Source: Deinococcus ruber (GTDB taxonomy: Bacteria > Deinococcota > Deinococci > Deinococcales > Deinococcaceae). Taken from it: a DNA stretch of 26,053 nucleotides. Shown in pieces: positions 13,301 to 20,384 of this stretch (position 1 is its first letter; every line of letters starts with the position of its first letter). Location: NCBI RefSeq assembly GCF_014648095.1, contig NZ_BMQL01000062.1, positions 1-26,053 on the forward strand, written 5' to 3'. The notes below the pieces were generated by a model that saw only the letters and a list, made by a program, of their open reading frames with translations, searched no databases and was not told the origin of the DNA. A program made the translations under genes and the position numbers.

Positions 13301-16300
13301 GGCAACTGGCCGACGATCTGCGGGCAGCGGAGGACGCTGGGGCTCATCGTCTCGCGTTGGAAGCCGAGGCGCGTACCCGGTACGGCAACAGCATCCGCGC
13401 CATCGAACTGGGCAGTCAGACCCAGACGAATCAGGCCATCCTGGATTCCCAGAATCGCCAGAACGAAGATCTGGCACGGGTCTATCAGCGGGGTGCCGAC
13501 AAGATCCTGCTGACGATCAAGAACCTCGAAGGGGCCGAACTGCTCAGCCTGAAGCACCGTCTGGAAGCGCGGCTGGCCCTGGCGGTCACGTCCGGCAATG
13601 CGCCGCTGCAGCAGAACATTCAGGGCACCCTGGACAGCGTCACGGCTCAGATGCTTCAGAACGTGACCGACTTCCGGAACCGGCTGCGTGAGAGCCGACA
13701 GGGAGCGGTCGATCTTCAGGCAAAGCTGGATGATGTGGCCCGTACACCGCTCCAGAAGGCCGAAAGTTCTGCCGCCTCGCCCTTTAACGATGTCATCAAG
13801 AGTGCCCGCAAAGATCTGGGCGACCTCGACGCGGCCTATCGCAAGATCAGTGCCCCCACAGGGGCGCAGGCTGCCGCGTATCGCTCGCAGCAGGCCACGT
13901 CGACCACCATCATCACGCGGGCCAATGCGGAGCGGAATCAGGCGGTGCTGACGGCAGATCAGGCCTTTTACCGCGAGCGGGACGATAAATCTATGGATGC
14001 TGCTGCGAAGCTGGGAAAGACTCAGTTCGACGGCTTCAAGATCAGTGAAGGCGATTACGACAAGCTGCTGGACGCCAACCGGAAGTACTGGCTTCAGCGG
14101 CTGCGGGTCGCCGTCAAAGGCAGTGCGGACGAAGATGCGGTTCGGCAGCATCTGGCCGACAACCAGGCGGAGCGGGACCGTGCCCGACAGGTCACTCAGT
14201 CCCGCAAAGACGACAACGTTCAGCTGGCACGGGATGAACTCGAAACCTCGCTGGCACTGGCGAAGACTGATACGGATCGCAACCGCATCCGGCGACAGCT
14301 GCTTGTTACGGACGAACAGCATCTGGTCTCGCTGGGTTCGCAGATCACGGCGCTGCGGGCCACAGGCGGCACCGAAGAGGAAATCAATAAGCTGGTAAGC
14401 AAACGTGAAACCCTTCAGAAAAACGTCAACCAGGCGCGGCAGGAGGAACGCGACCGGGTGAAGGAACTGCTGGCCTCGCAGCTGGCCCTGACCGAGGCGG
14501 AACATGCCCGGCAGGCCGCGATGGCGATCAGCAGCGGCACCGTGCAGGCCAGCAAGAACCAGGCCGTGAAGGATGCCCAGGCCGAGCTTGCCAGCCTGCA
14601 GCGGCAGATCACCCAGGCTGGAACCAACGGCCTGACGGATGCTCAGAAAAACGAACTGCTGACCCAGTACGCCAATAAGCAGACGGATCTGTTCCAGAAG
14701 CAGCGCGATGCCGCTCGGTATCCGCTGGAAGTCGCTCAGCAGCAACTTGACGTGGACCATGCCCGTGTCGAGGCACAGGCCAAACTGACCGGGCTGAGTC
14801 GTGACGCCGTTTTCAGTGCGGAACAGGCACTGAAAACGACCCGTGACGATATTGCGGCGGTGCAGGCCCAGCTGGCTCAGCGTGGTGTGGGGCGGTTGAC
14901 CGATCAGGAAGCCTCCGCCGCGAAGGTCAAGCTGTTCGGCCTGATCGGGCAGCAGGCAGATCAGGAAGCTGCGCTGGCACAGGCGCGTGTCGATCAGAGC
15001 AACCAGCTGATCAACCTCGACGAGGCGCACAACAAGGTGCTGGTGGCTGGCACCGCTGAGCGGGAACGGGGGCTGCTCTCCGCTCAGCTCGATGTGGGGA
15101 TCAGTGAACAGCGATTGGTAGCAGCGCAGGAAGCGTTGGCTGCTGCGAAAGGCGTCACTGAGCAGACTGCCCAGCGCATCAATGTCGAGAATGCCCGCGC
15201 CGATCTGGCGAGCAAACGAGAGGCTGCGGAGAAGGCCGCTGTGTCGTATGTGCTCGATCAGTCCAGTCAGGCGCTGGCACTCGACGAGGCCCGCTCAAAG
15301 GTGCTGGAAGCCCGCACGCCACTCGAAAATCGGGCGCTGGTCACGGCACAGCAGGAGGTTCTGAACAGCCAGGATGCCCTGACTGTCGCTCAGCAAGCCC
15401 TGGAACTGTCCAAGGGCAAGGCGGACGAAAGCACGCGCCGGGCGGCTGTCGAGAGTGCCACCGCTGATCTGCTGACGAAGCAGGAAGCACTGACGACGGC
15501 ACGGGTGCAGCAGCAGGTGGCGGCGATGCAGCTGGGGCTGGATCTGAGCCAGGCGCGGCAACTCGCTGAGGCGAAAATCACCGGGCTGGCTGAGGACGCG
15601 GTGGCGAGTGCGGGCCTGGATCTGGACATCACCCGCCAGAAGCTGGATCTGAACCTGCAGGAACAGGCCGCCCTGATGCAACGCAGCCATACTGAGGCAG
15701 AACTGGGCGGCCTGCAAAAGACCCAGGTCGATCTGCTCGGGCAGCAGGCAGAGCAGCAGCGCAAGCTGGCCGATGCTGAGCGGGCGCGGCTGGACCTCCA
15801 GCGGGCACTGGCGATCAGTTCTGCCCAGCTCCAGCTGGAAGCCGTCAACACGACGGGTTCCAGCCGCGCCGCCGCCGATCTTCTGCTGGCACAGATCAAG
15901 ACCCAGGAAGCTGCCCAGCAGCTACTCCAGGCTCAGCAGGCCATCACAGCCTCAGGCAGGACCACGACCAACCTGGAACGGCTGAAGACCGCTCAGGACG
16001 GTCTGACGAGCGCCATCGCTGACCAGCGCAGCAAGGCCGATGCGCTGACCAGCAGCCTGCGAGAGACCCGCGACGCACAGGAGGGCGTGGCAGAAAGCGG
16101 GCTGCAACTCACCCGCAGCCTGGAAGGCGGTACGCCCAGTGCCCGCGCTTACAGCGATGCGGTGGACGGTGTGCGAGTCGCCCGGCTCAAGGTGGCGGAG
16201 GCAACGCGGGCGTTTCTGGAAGCCCAGAGCGATCTGGACCGCGCCGAGAATCCAACCACCCTGAAGGCATTCCAGAGTGCTCAGGACGCGCTCACCGGTT

Positions 16301-17331
16301 CTATTCAGGGCCAGCGCACGGCTGTGGAAGGGTTGGCGTCTGCCTATGAAACCCAGCTCAGCAACATGGATGCGGTGCGGGACGCGGCAGACAAGCTCGG
16401 GAAAGTCCTGAATCCTGACGCGGGCAGCACCAAGATCGACAACGCTCGGGAGCTGGACCGCTTCCTGGCTATCGAGCAGCGCCGGAACGGAGCGATTCAG
16501 GCGGTGCAGGCAGCGCTGCAAAGTGGTGACAACAAGCGGATTGCCGATGCCACCAACGAACTGGCTGCTCAGGAAGAGCGTTACCGCAAACAGGGCGACC
16601 TGCTGAAGAAGAACCAGGTGCAGGTGGCCCTGACCAATGAGCAGGCCGTGCAAGACCTCTACAACCGATTGGACCGGCTGGGTATCACCTTCGATACCAA
16701 TGCCACGGCCCTGGCAGAGAAAGCCCGCATTGCTCAGCAGGAGGCTGAAACAGCCCAGAGCATCCAGACCAGCCAGACGATCTTCAAGGCAGCCACAGAG
16801 AACTATTCCGTGACGACACATGGGCTGCTCGACGGCCTGAATTCAGGGGCGTCTCTGCTGCATGACGTGCTGACCGACGCCTTCACGACGGGGGCGAAGA
16901 AGCTGGCAGGCGCAGTCGGGCAGAGCACAGTTCCTATGGGCGCAGGGGTTAAGACCTACACCATTGACGGCAGGACGTTCGGCAGCTTGGAAGAGGCGAC
17001 TGCCTACCACCAGAGCTTGTACCGAGGGGGAGCGGCAGGCAGTCTCACACCCGCGCTGCTGACGGTACCGATGCTTCAGGAGGCCATTGCCCGGGTAACC
17101 CAGGCAGCTTCCCGCCCAGTTTCGGCGACCACCACGACCAGCAACGCGGTGGGAGCGACGGTTAACAACATCACGCGGGGCGGCGATACCTACTACATCG
17201 ACATCCCGATCACGGTGGATGGTCAGCCAGTTCCGACCCCCGCCGAGTTTGAACAGATCGCGCAGGGTGTGCTGGATAAGGCCCTTGGAGAGGTACGGCG
17301 GCAGAAAGCCTGGAACAAAGGAGAGTGCTGA
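10384..17331 (+). CDS. Tape measure protein (2315 aa)
   Basis: The length, coiled-coil character and position mark this as the tail tape measure: it sets siphophage tail length and is ejected ahead of DNA. At about 0.15 nm per residue it predicts a tail near 350 nm. The SD GGGGGAGGTG precedes ATG 10384. A proline- and glycine-rich linker at about 31-57 follows the N-terminal helix. An internal duplication occupies residues 64-130 and 158-228. A tape-measure core follows at about 245-465 (LKILPSQAQDAIQVLLRNG), then hydrophobic stretches at about 483-501 and 549-571, suited to membrane passage. A very long Gln/Ala/Leu-rich coiled coil includes six repeats of 88 residues at 1368-1895. The C-terminus (NNITRGGDTYYIDIPITVDG) resembles tape measure ends. 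No lysozyme or peptidase motif was seen. The next gene overlaps the stop (TGATG). Confidence 0.93.
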   Translation: MADLKDTLQLDVSQYLRQLDAVDKKIGDLYRPRPAPPLPPVPPVPPAGSGSGGRGGQTAAQKELTELSNRLKQAQNEIKQLGVSATPAQLTAYGQQLATLTTRAQALGPGLAAGSTEARRLSGVLLGLQGTSGQVSAALNALAQGPRPVNDPAFLRQLRIEISSVNNQIATARNNFIQLDGAATPKQIRELVKQMTDLKTKANDLARGLPQGSEELRKLSLAAATAERTIAGATGQMSRLGLASQVKLGVTSSLNDFRSQFLGATSGIQNFAKFTDAARVATVLYEAQLRRQNLTLDEGAKHVTKLSDTLKILPSQAQDAIQVLLRNGFNLDQSVDALQRVGASAVARGRTAADGVDLFAQAIQSQSSTLLNYVGVAGNLSDFYVSYAKSIGTVANKLDIQQKAQAAVNLVTKETNEELANLPILQASLSGGFSDLAISYQTFEKTIGKSFTAPVAEVVSGLNSAIGFFSKLPTVVQDGTGKIVIFGAAALVAAKLLLFGVQNVYAFRTQILGITPAAAAANGGLSIFGIGIGIFRKSIQGAVAEVGALKLAVLGLVALPAAAITGYSIGRQIGTLDTGKGTVDQNIQYDILTREKILQRMLGISSSESDAVARQLADDIDGITAKAERQVADAQAKGGTRYASQTFALQNAQRNRLQALRDAASASERGDDAGVAAAEKIIATTNQQIRLLNAAREATLKKKAATHADEESTVAQDEAYDKLNGSLADLSTQFGSVKTTEFQGQLVSAQKAFDTFQASITKGLKNGDITKKQGSALQASFKEATANIIPDLVQRQLDTNKETALAGQRDLEQARIALIKDARSKREHELTLETERIGDEYKKRIDDAKQNAGARGLSSDQQKSLNAEAVRLEGERDEKIKLARQTANKELFDLERDEQNKVLDAQKASFQEQINVISAGTAALEQRRDAALGRTSDPSRQLGIERQFSGQILDLKKQEIQANRQLSENAAARQLADDLRAAEDAGAHRLALEAEARTRYGNSIRAIELGSQTQTNQAILDSQNRQNEDLARVYQRGADKILLTIKNLEGAELLSLKHRLEARLALAVTSGNAPLQQNIQGTLDSVTAQMLQNVTDFRNRLRESRQGAVDLQAKLDDVARTPLQKAESSAASPFNDVIKSARKDLGDLDAAYRKISAPTGAQAAAYRSQQATSTTIITRANAERNQAVLTADQAFYRERDDKSMDAAAKLGKTQFDGFKISEGDYDKLLDANRKYWLQRLRVAVKGSADEDAVRQHLADNQAERDRARQVTQSRKDDNVQLARDELETSLALAKTDTDRNRIRRQLLVTDEQHLVSLGSQITALRATGGTEEEINKLVSKRETLQKNVNQARQEERDRVKELLASQLALTEAEHARQAAMAISSGTVQASKNQAVKDAQAELASLQRQITQAGTNGLTDAQKNELLTQYANKQTDLFQKQRDAARYPLEVAQQQLDVDHARVEAQAKLTGLSRDAVFSAEQALKTTRDDIAAVQAQLAQRGVGRLTDQEASAAKVKLFGLIGQQADQEAALAQARVDQSNQLINLDEAHNKVLVAGTAERERGLLSAQLDVGISEQRLVAAQEALAAAKGVTEQTAQRINVENARADLASKREAAEKAAVSYVLDQSSQALALDEARSKVLEARTPLENRALVTAQQEVLNSQDALTVAQQALELSKGKADESTRRAAVESATADLLTKQEALTTARVQQQVAAMQLGLDLSQARQLAEAKITGLAEDAVASAGLDLDITRQKLDLNLQEQAALMQRSHTEAELGGLQKTQVDLLGQQAEQQRKLADAERARLDLQRALAISSAQLQLEAVNTTGSSRAAADLLLAQIKTQEAAQQLLQAQQAITASGRTTTNLERLKTAQDGLTSAIADQRSKADALTSSLRETRDAQEGVAESGLQLTRSLEGGTPSARAYSDAVDGVRVARLKVAEATRAFLEAQSDLDRAENPTTLKAFQSAQDALTGSIQGQRTAVEGLASAYETQLSNMDAVRDAADKLGKVLNPDAGSTKIDNARELDRFLAIEQRRNGAIQAVQAALQSGDNKRIADATNELAAQEERYRKQGDLLKKNQVQVALTNEQAVQDLYNRLDRLGITFDTNATALAEKARIAQQEAETAQSIQTSQTIFKAATENYSVTTHGLLDGLNSGASLLHDVLTDAFTTGAKKLAGAVGQSTVPMGAGVKTYTIDGRTFGSLEEATAYHQSLYRGGAAGSLTPALLTVPMLQEAIARVTQAASRPVSATTTTSNAVGATVNNITRGGDTYYIDIPITVDGQPVPTPAEFEQIAQGVLDKALGEVRRQKAWNKGEC
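14485..16068 (+). repeat. Six in-frame 264-base repeats in the tape measure coiled coil
   Basis: Repeat units begin near 14485, 14749, 15013, 15277, 15541 and 15805, each 264 bases (88 codons) apart. The opening residues are ALTEAEHAR, DVDHARVEA, NLDEAHNKV, ALDEARSKV, DLSQARQLA and ALAISSAQL. Units three and four are the most alike (KVLVAGTAERERGLL and KVLEARTPLENRALV). They are diverged, with small indels, so they are old duplications kept in register. Confidence 0.75.
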
Positions 17332-17744
17332 TGCTGTTCCCCTATACCTGCCGAATCGTCACACCCTTCGGCACCGTTGATCTCGTGATGGGCATACCGC
17401 CCGAAGCCCTCAGTGCGGCACGTGAGCGCGGCAGTGAGATCGTGACGCTGCTGAATGGAGCCGGGCTGCCGCGCACTGCCGAACAGAACACTGTGACCCG
17501 TCTGAAGCTGACTGCGCCGCAAGATTTCGGCATCCCCTATGCCCAGAAGAAGATCCTCGCTCAGTGCGGTGTCGGCTCGATCTGCACGGTGCAGGAAAAC
17601 CTGACCGACCGCGAGGCGCTGACCGTCTGGGAAAACGCCATCGTCTGGGCTGAACCGATCCTGCCCAGACTCGGCGGCGGTCAGGCGGCAGGCGACGAGT
17701 GGTACGGCTACACGCTCGAATTCATTCACACGGAGGCCTCGTGA
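17331..17744 (+). CDS. Small tail protein after tape measure (137 aa)
   Basis: ATG 17331 is used because AGGAGAG lies upstream at good spacing and the start overlaps the tape measure stop; GTG 17325 is less likely. The protein begins LFPYTCRIVTPFGTVDLVMG and has a helical centre (PEALSAARERGSEIVTLL) and an alpha/beta end. The family is not recognised. Its position directly after the tape measure suggests a distal tail or tail-tip adaptor, supported only by gene order. The GTGA overlap with the next gene shows tight coupling. Confidence 0.65.
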   Translation: MLFPYTCRIVTPFGTVDLVMGIPPEALSAARERGSEIVTLLNGAGLPRTAEQNTVTRLKLTAPQDFGIPYAQKKILAQCGVGSICTVQENLTDREALTVWENAIVWAEPILPRLGGGQAAGDEWYGYTLEFIHTEAS

Positions 17745-18094
17745 GCAAAGCCATCGCCCTGTACCTACCGGACGGCACCACACCCGCCCCAGCCACCGAC
17801 TTCGGCAGTGTGCCGCCCGGTACCACCGCTGCGTCCCGCCAGTTGCTGGTGAAGAACACCGGCACCGAAGCCATCCCCAGCCTCCGGATGTTCATCGAGC
17901 AGACCAGCACAGCCGACGGCGAATATCACGTGACCGTCGGCGGTCTCACGCTCACCGGCACCGCTCAGGAGGTCTTGAGCAGCCCGCTGGCAGCCGGGGC
18001 CACTCTGAGCGTCACCGAATACTGGAGCACCCCGGCAGGCCTGGGTGTGACAGGTCCAGATACCGCCAATCTCGTGTGTCAGTTCGATCAGTGA
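17741..18094 (+). CDS. Beta-rich small tail protein (117 aa)
   Basis: Starts with GTG in a GTGA overlap, after GGAGG. The sequence is rich in Thr, Gly, Ser and Val, with phrases such as RQLLVKNTGTEAIPSLRMFI and EYHVTVGGLTLTGTAQEVL. That fits an immunoglobulin-like or other beta-sandwich domain of the type often found on phage tails. NTGTE resembles the start of bacterial Ig-like repeats. The role is probably structural or in surface adhesion. No enzyme motif is visible. Confidence 0.6.
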   Translation: MSKAIALYLPDGTTPAPATDFGSVPPGTTAASRQLLVKNTGTEAIPSLRMFIEQTSTADGEYHVTVGGLTLTGTAQEVLSSPLAAGATLSVTEYWSTPAGLGVTGPDTANLVCQFDQ

Positions 18095-18105
18095 GGAGGT
18101 GAAGC

Positions 18106-20373
18106 ATGCCGGTCATCGTCATCAGCGCAGGAGACAGCAACCCAGGCGGGACCGTCACGGTCCGGCATGCCGCCCAGGCCACCAGCACGCAGGTTGCTTC
18201 GGTGGTTCATGTGGCGCGGGCCACCAGTGCGTCCACGACTGTCGAGGTGCGGCATGTGGCGTTGCGGTCTGCGTCTGTGACGACCGAGCTGCGGCACAGA
18301 GCAACCGCCAACCTGAACCCTGCCTGGCCCCTGGCTGTGCGGGCAGGACGGCCACCGCGCCGCACGGTGCTCACCTCGAACGGTGGGCAGGTGATCAGCG
18401 CCGACTATCAGCACAGCGGCACCCGCGAAAGCATGACCCTGACCCTGGCGGGCATCGTCCAGCCGCTGACCGGTCAGCTGAGCCTGGGCATTTCAGAGTC
18501 TGAAGGCACGCGCTCGCTGGGCACGCTAAGCCTGTCGCTCGACGCGGACCCGACCCAGTTCGAGCACAAACAGACCAGCACAGGCGGCACCACGGCGCTG
18601 TACAGCTACAACAAGGCCGCCGCCCGCCTCGGCTCCGTGCGCCTGCCTGAGCTGATTCCCTGGAAGCTGTCGCCCACACCCCTGCCAGATCGCCGGGTGC
18701 CGTGCTCGGCCCGGCCCAAACCACAGACCATCGGTGTGAGTGGCGTGGTGCAGGCTGCCTTCCAGGCGGCAGGCATGAGCCTCACCTTCCCGCACGGCGA
18801 TCCGCTGGCCGGTGAGACGTGGAAGGAAGGCGAACGGGACTATTCGACGAAAGACAAGACCCCCGACAGCGTGTTTGCCGACACGTACGGGCAACTCAGC
18901 TACACCTACGTGGTTCGCAGGACCATTGCCTACGCCCTCCCCGCAGGTCAGGGCTTCTCGACTGCCAGCGTGGTAGCGACCGATCTCACGGGCGATCTCA
19001 CCATCCGGGGTGAGGCGGCCAACACGCCCAGCAAGGTGACGCTTGCAGGCGGGCCGCTGGTGCTTGACAAGCCGGACATCATCCAGTTGCTCAGTGTCGC
19101 GCCGGACGCCGAGAGTCTGTCGCACGAGCTGGTGCGGGATGCGGAATGGTACAAGACCGAGACCGGGCCGGGCAGCGAAATTACCCGTGGGTTCCGCAAG
19201 AGTGCTGGGAAGATCACTCACACGGCGGAGCTGACTGTCAGCGACGTGACTGTGCAGGAGCAGGTGAATGGTGTGCAGGTCGAACGGACCTTCAGCCGGG
19301 TCGTGACCGGGTTCGTGGAAACCATCAACGAGTACGATCCCACCTGTACCGACGCGCTGATCCGCCAGACCACGACACACAAAAGCTGGGGCTATGGCCT
19401 GAACACCGTCGTCACCAGCGGCAGCCTGAGTGGGCCGGGCTTCTCCAGCGGCCTCGCCCAGTTGGGTGATCCGCTCGGGGATGAAACCCAGATCGTCACC
19501 AGCACCTTCAGCGAACAGGGCTGGCTCAGTCACCGCAGCACCGAAACCACCAAGCTCGTCACACTCCAGCAGGCCAACGCGGAGGGGCAGCCCGATCAGC
19601 GCGGGGCGCTTCAGGCCTACGAGTACGTCTCTCAGACACTGAGCGAGTCATTCCAGCCGAGTGATGGTAGCTGGTACCGCACCTGGACGCAGACAGGCGG
19701 TCAGCGCCTGCCGGTGTATGACGCTGACAGCAAGGAGGCGGCGAGGCTCGGTGCACGTGGCGGCGTGGTGACCTCCGGTGGCGGCCCGATGGACAGTGCG
19801 CCCGAGCAGGTGCGCTGTCCTGACCCCTGCACCGACAATAAAATCTTCTATCCACAGGTCTTGGTGTCGAACCTCCCGGACGGGCGGGAAGGGCAGGAAG
19901 TCAGCCGCACGCTGGGCATGGTGGCTGAGAGCAGCGCTCTGACGAGCTACCTGAACACCATCCTGGCTAGCCTCGGAGCTACCGTGGCGAGCGACGCCAC
20001 GCTCAGCCAGGTGCGTGACTGGCGGCCCGGTGTCGAATTGGCTGGAGCCGTGACCGGGATCGTTGAGAGCTACAGCTTGAAGGCAGAAAAGGGCATGGCG
20101 ACCGCCTCGATCAGTGTGCGCGAGCAACTGGCAGGGATTGGAAGTGCGCCTGCCGCAGAAGAGAGCGACGGTCCCTACCGCGATCAGGTGCTGTGGCGAC
20201 TGCCGGGCGGGGTGGTGGTCAACCACCTGCAGGACATCGAAGACGGTTCGCCAGTCTTCAAACGCATCTTCGTGCGAGTCTCCGGTGCTGTCTTGCCGAA
20301 TCCCGGCGACGAACTGGAATGGATGCAGGACAGCAAGTTCGGCCCAACTGCGACGGGCAATTACGGGAACTGA
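18106..20373 (+). CDS. Tail hub or tip-like protein (755 aa)
   Basis: A large structural protein with SD GAGGAGGTG before ATG 18106. The first 70 residues hold four short repeats with a His-centred motif (VRHAA, VVHVA, VRHVA, LRHRA) at 14 to 15 residue steps. The remainder is beta-rich, with segments such as VSGVVQAAFQAAGMSLTFPHG and SVFADTYGQLSYTYVVRRTI. The latter resemble phage hub proteins (gp27-like folds) that repeat a domain around the tail axis. This is a resemblance in style, not a confirmed match. A CPDPC motif lies near residue 570. Position after the tape measure and before the fibre genes supports a tail-tip role. Confidence 0.65.
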   Translation: MPVIVISAGDSNPGGTVTVRHAAQATSTQVASVVHVARATSASTTVEVRHVALRSASVTTELRHRATANLNPAWPLAVRAGRPPRRTVLTSNGGQVISADYQHSGTRESMTLTLAGIVQPLTGQLSLGISESEGTRSLGTLSLSLDADPTQFEHKQTSTGGTTALYSYNKAAARLGSVRLPELIPWKLSPTPLPDRRVPCSARPKPQTIGVSGVVQAAFQAAGMSLTFPHGDPLAGETWKEGERDYSTKDKTPDSVFADTYGQLSYTYVVRRTIAYALPAGQGFSTASVVATDLTGDLTIRGEAANTPSKVTLAGGPLVLDKPDIIQLLSVAPDAESLSHELVRDAEWYKTETGPGSEITRGFRKSAGKITHTAELTVSDVTVQEQVNGVQVERTFSRVVTGFVETINEYDPTCTDALIRQTTTHKSWGYGLNTVVTSGSLSGPGFSSGLAQLGDPLGDETQIVTSTFSEQGWLSHRSTETTKLVTLQQANAEGQPDQRGALQAYEYVSQTLSESFQPSDGSWYRTWTQTGGQRLPVYDADSKEAARLGARGGVVTSGGGPMDSAPEQVRCPDPCTDNKIFYPQVLVSNLPDGREGQEVSRTLGMVAESSALTSYLNTILASLGATVASDATLSQVRDWRPGVELAGAVTGIVESYSLKAEKGMATASISVREQLAGIGSAPAAEESDGPYRDQVLWRLPGGVVVNHLQDIEDGSPVFKRIFVRVSGAVLPNPGDELEWMQDSKFGPTATGNYGN

Positions 20374-20384
20374 GGGGGTGAACG

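Noticed and set aside
13198..15030. Long open frame of 610 codons on the minus strand inside the tape measure gene
   Set aside because: It mirrors the repetitive high-GC coiled-coil coding sequence on the other strand, has no SD and gives an unstructured Leu/Gln/Arg/Gly-rich product. It is a shadow of codon bias.
15952..16821. Open frame of 289 codons on the minus strand in the tape measure gene
   Set aside because: Same reason: antisense of coiled-coil codons, no leader and no recognisable domain.
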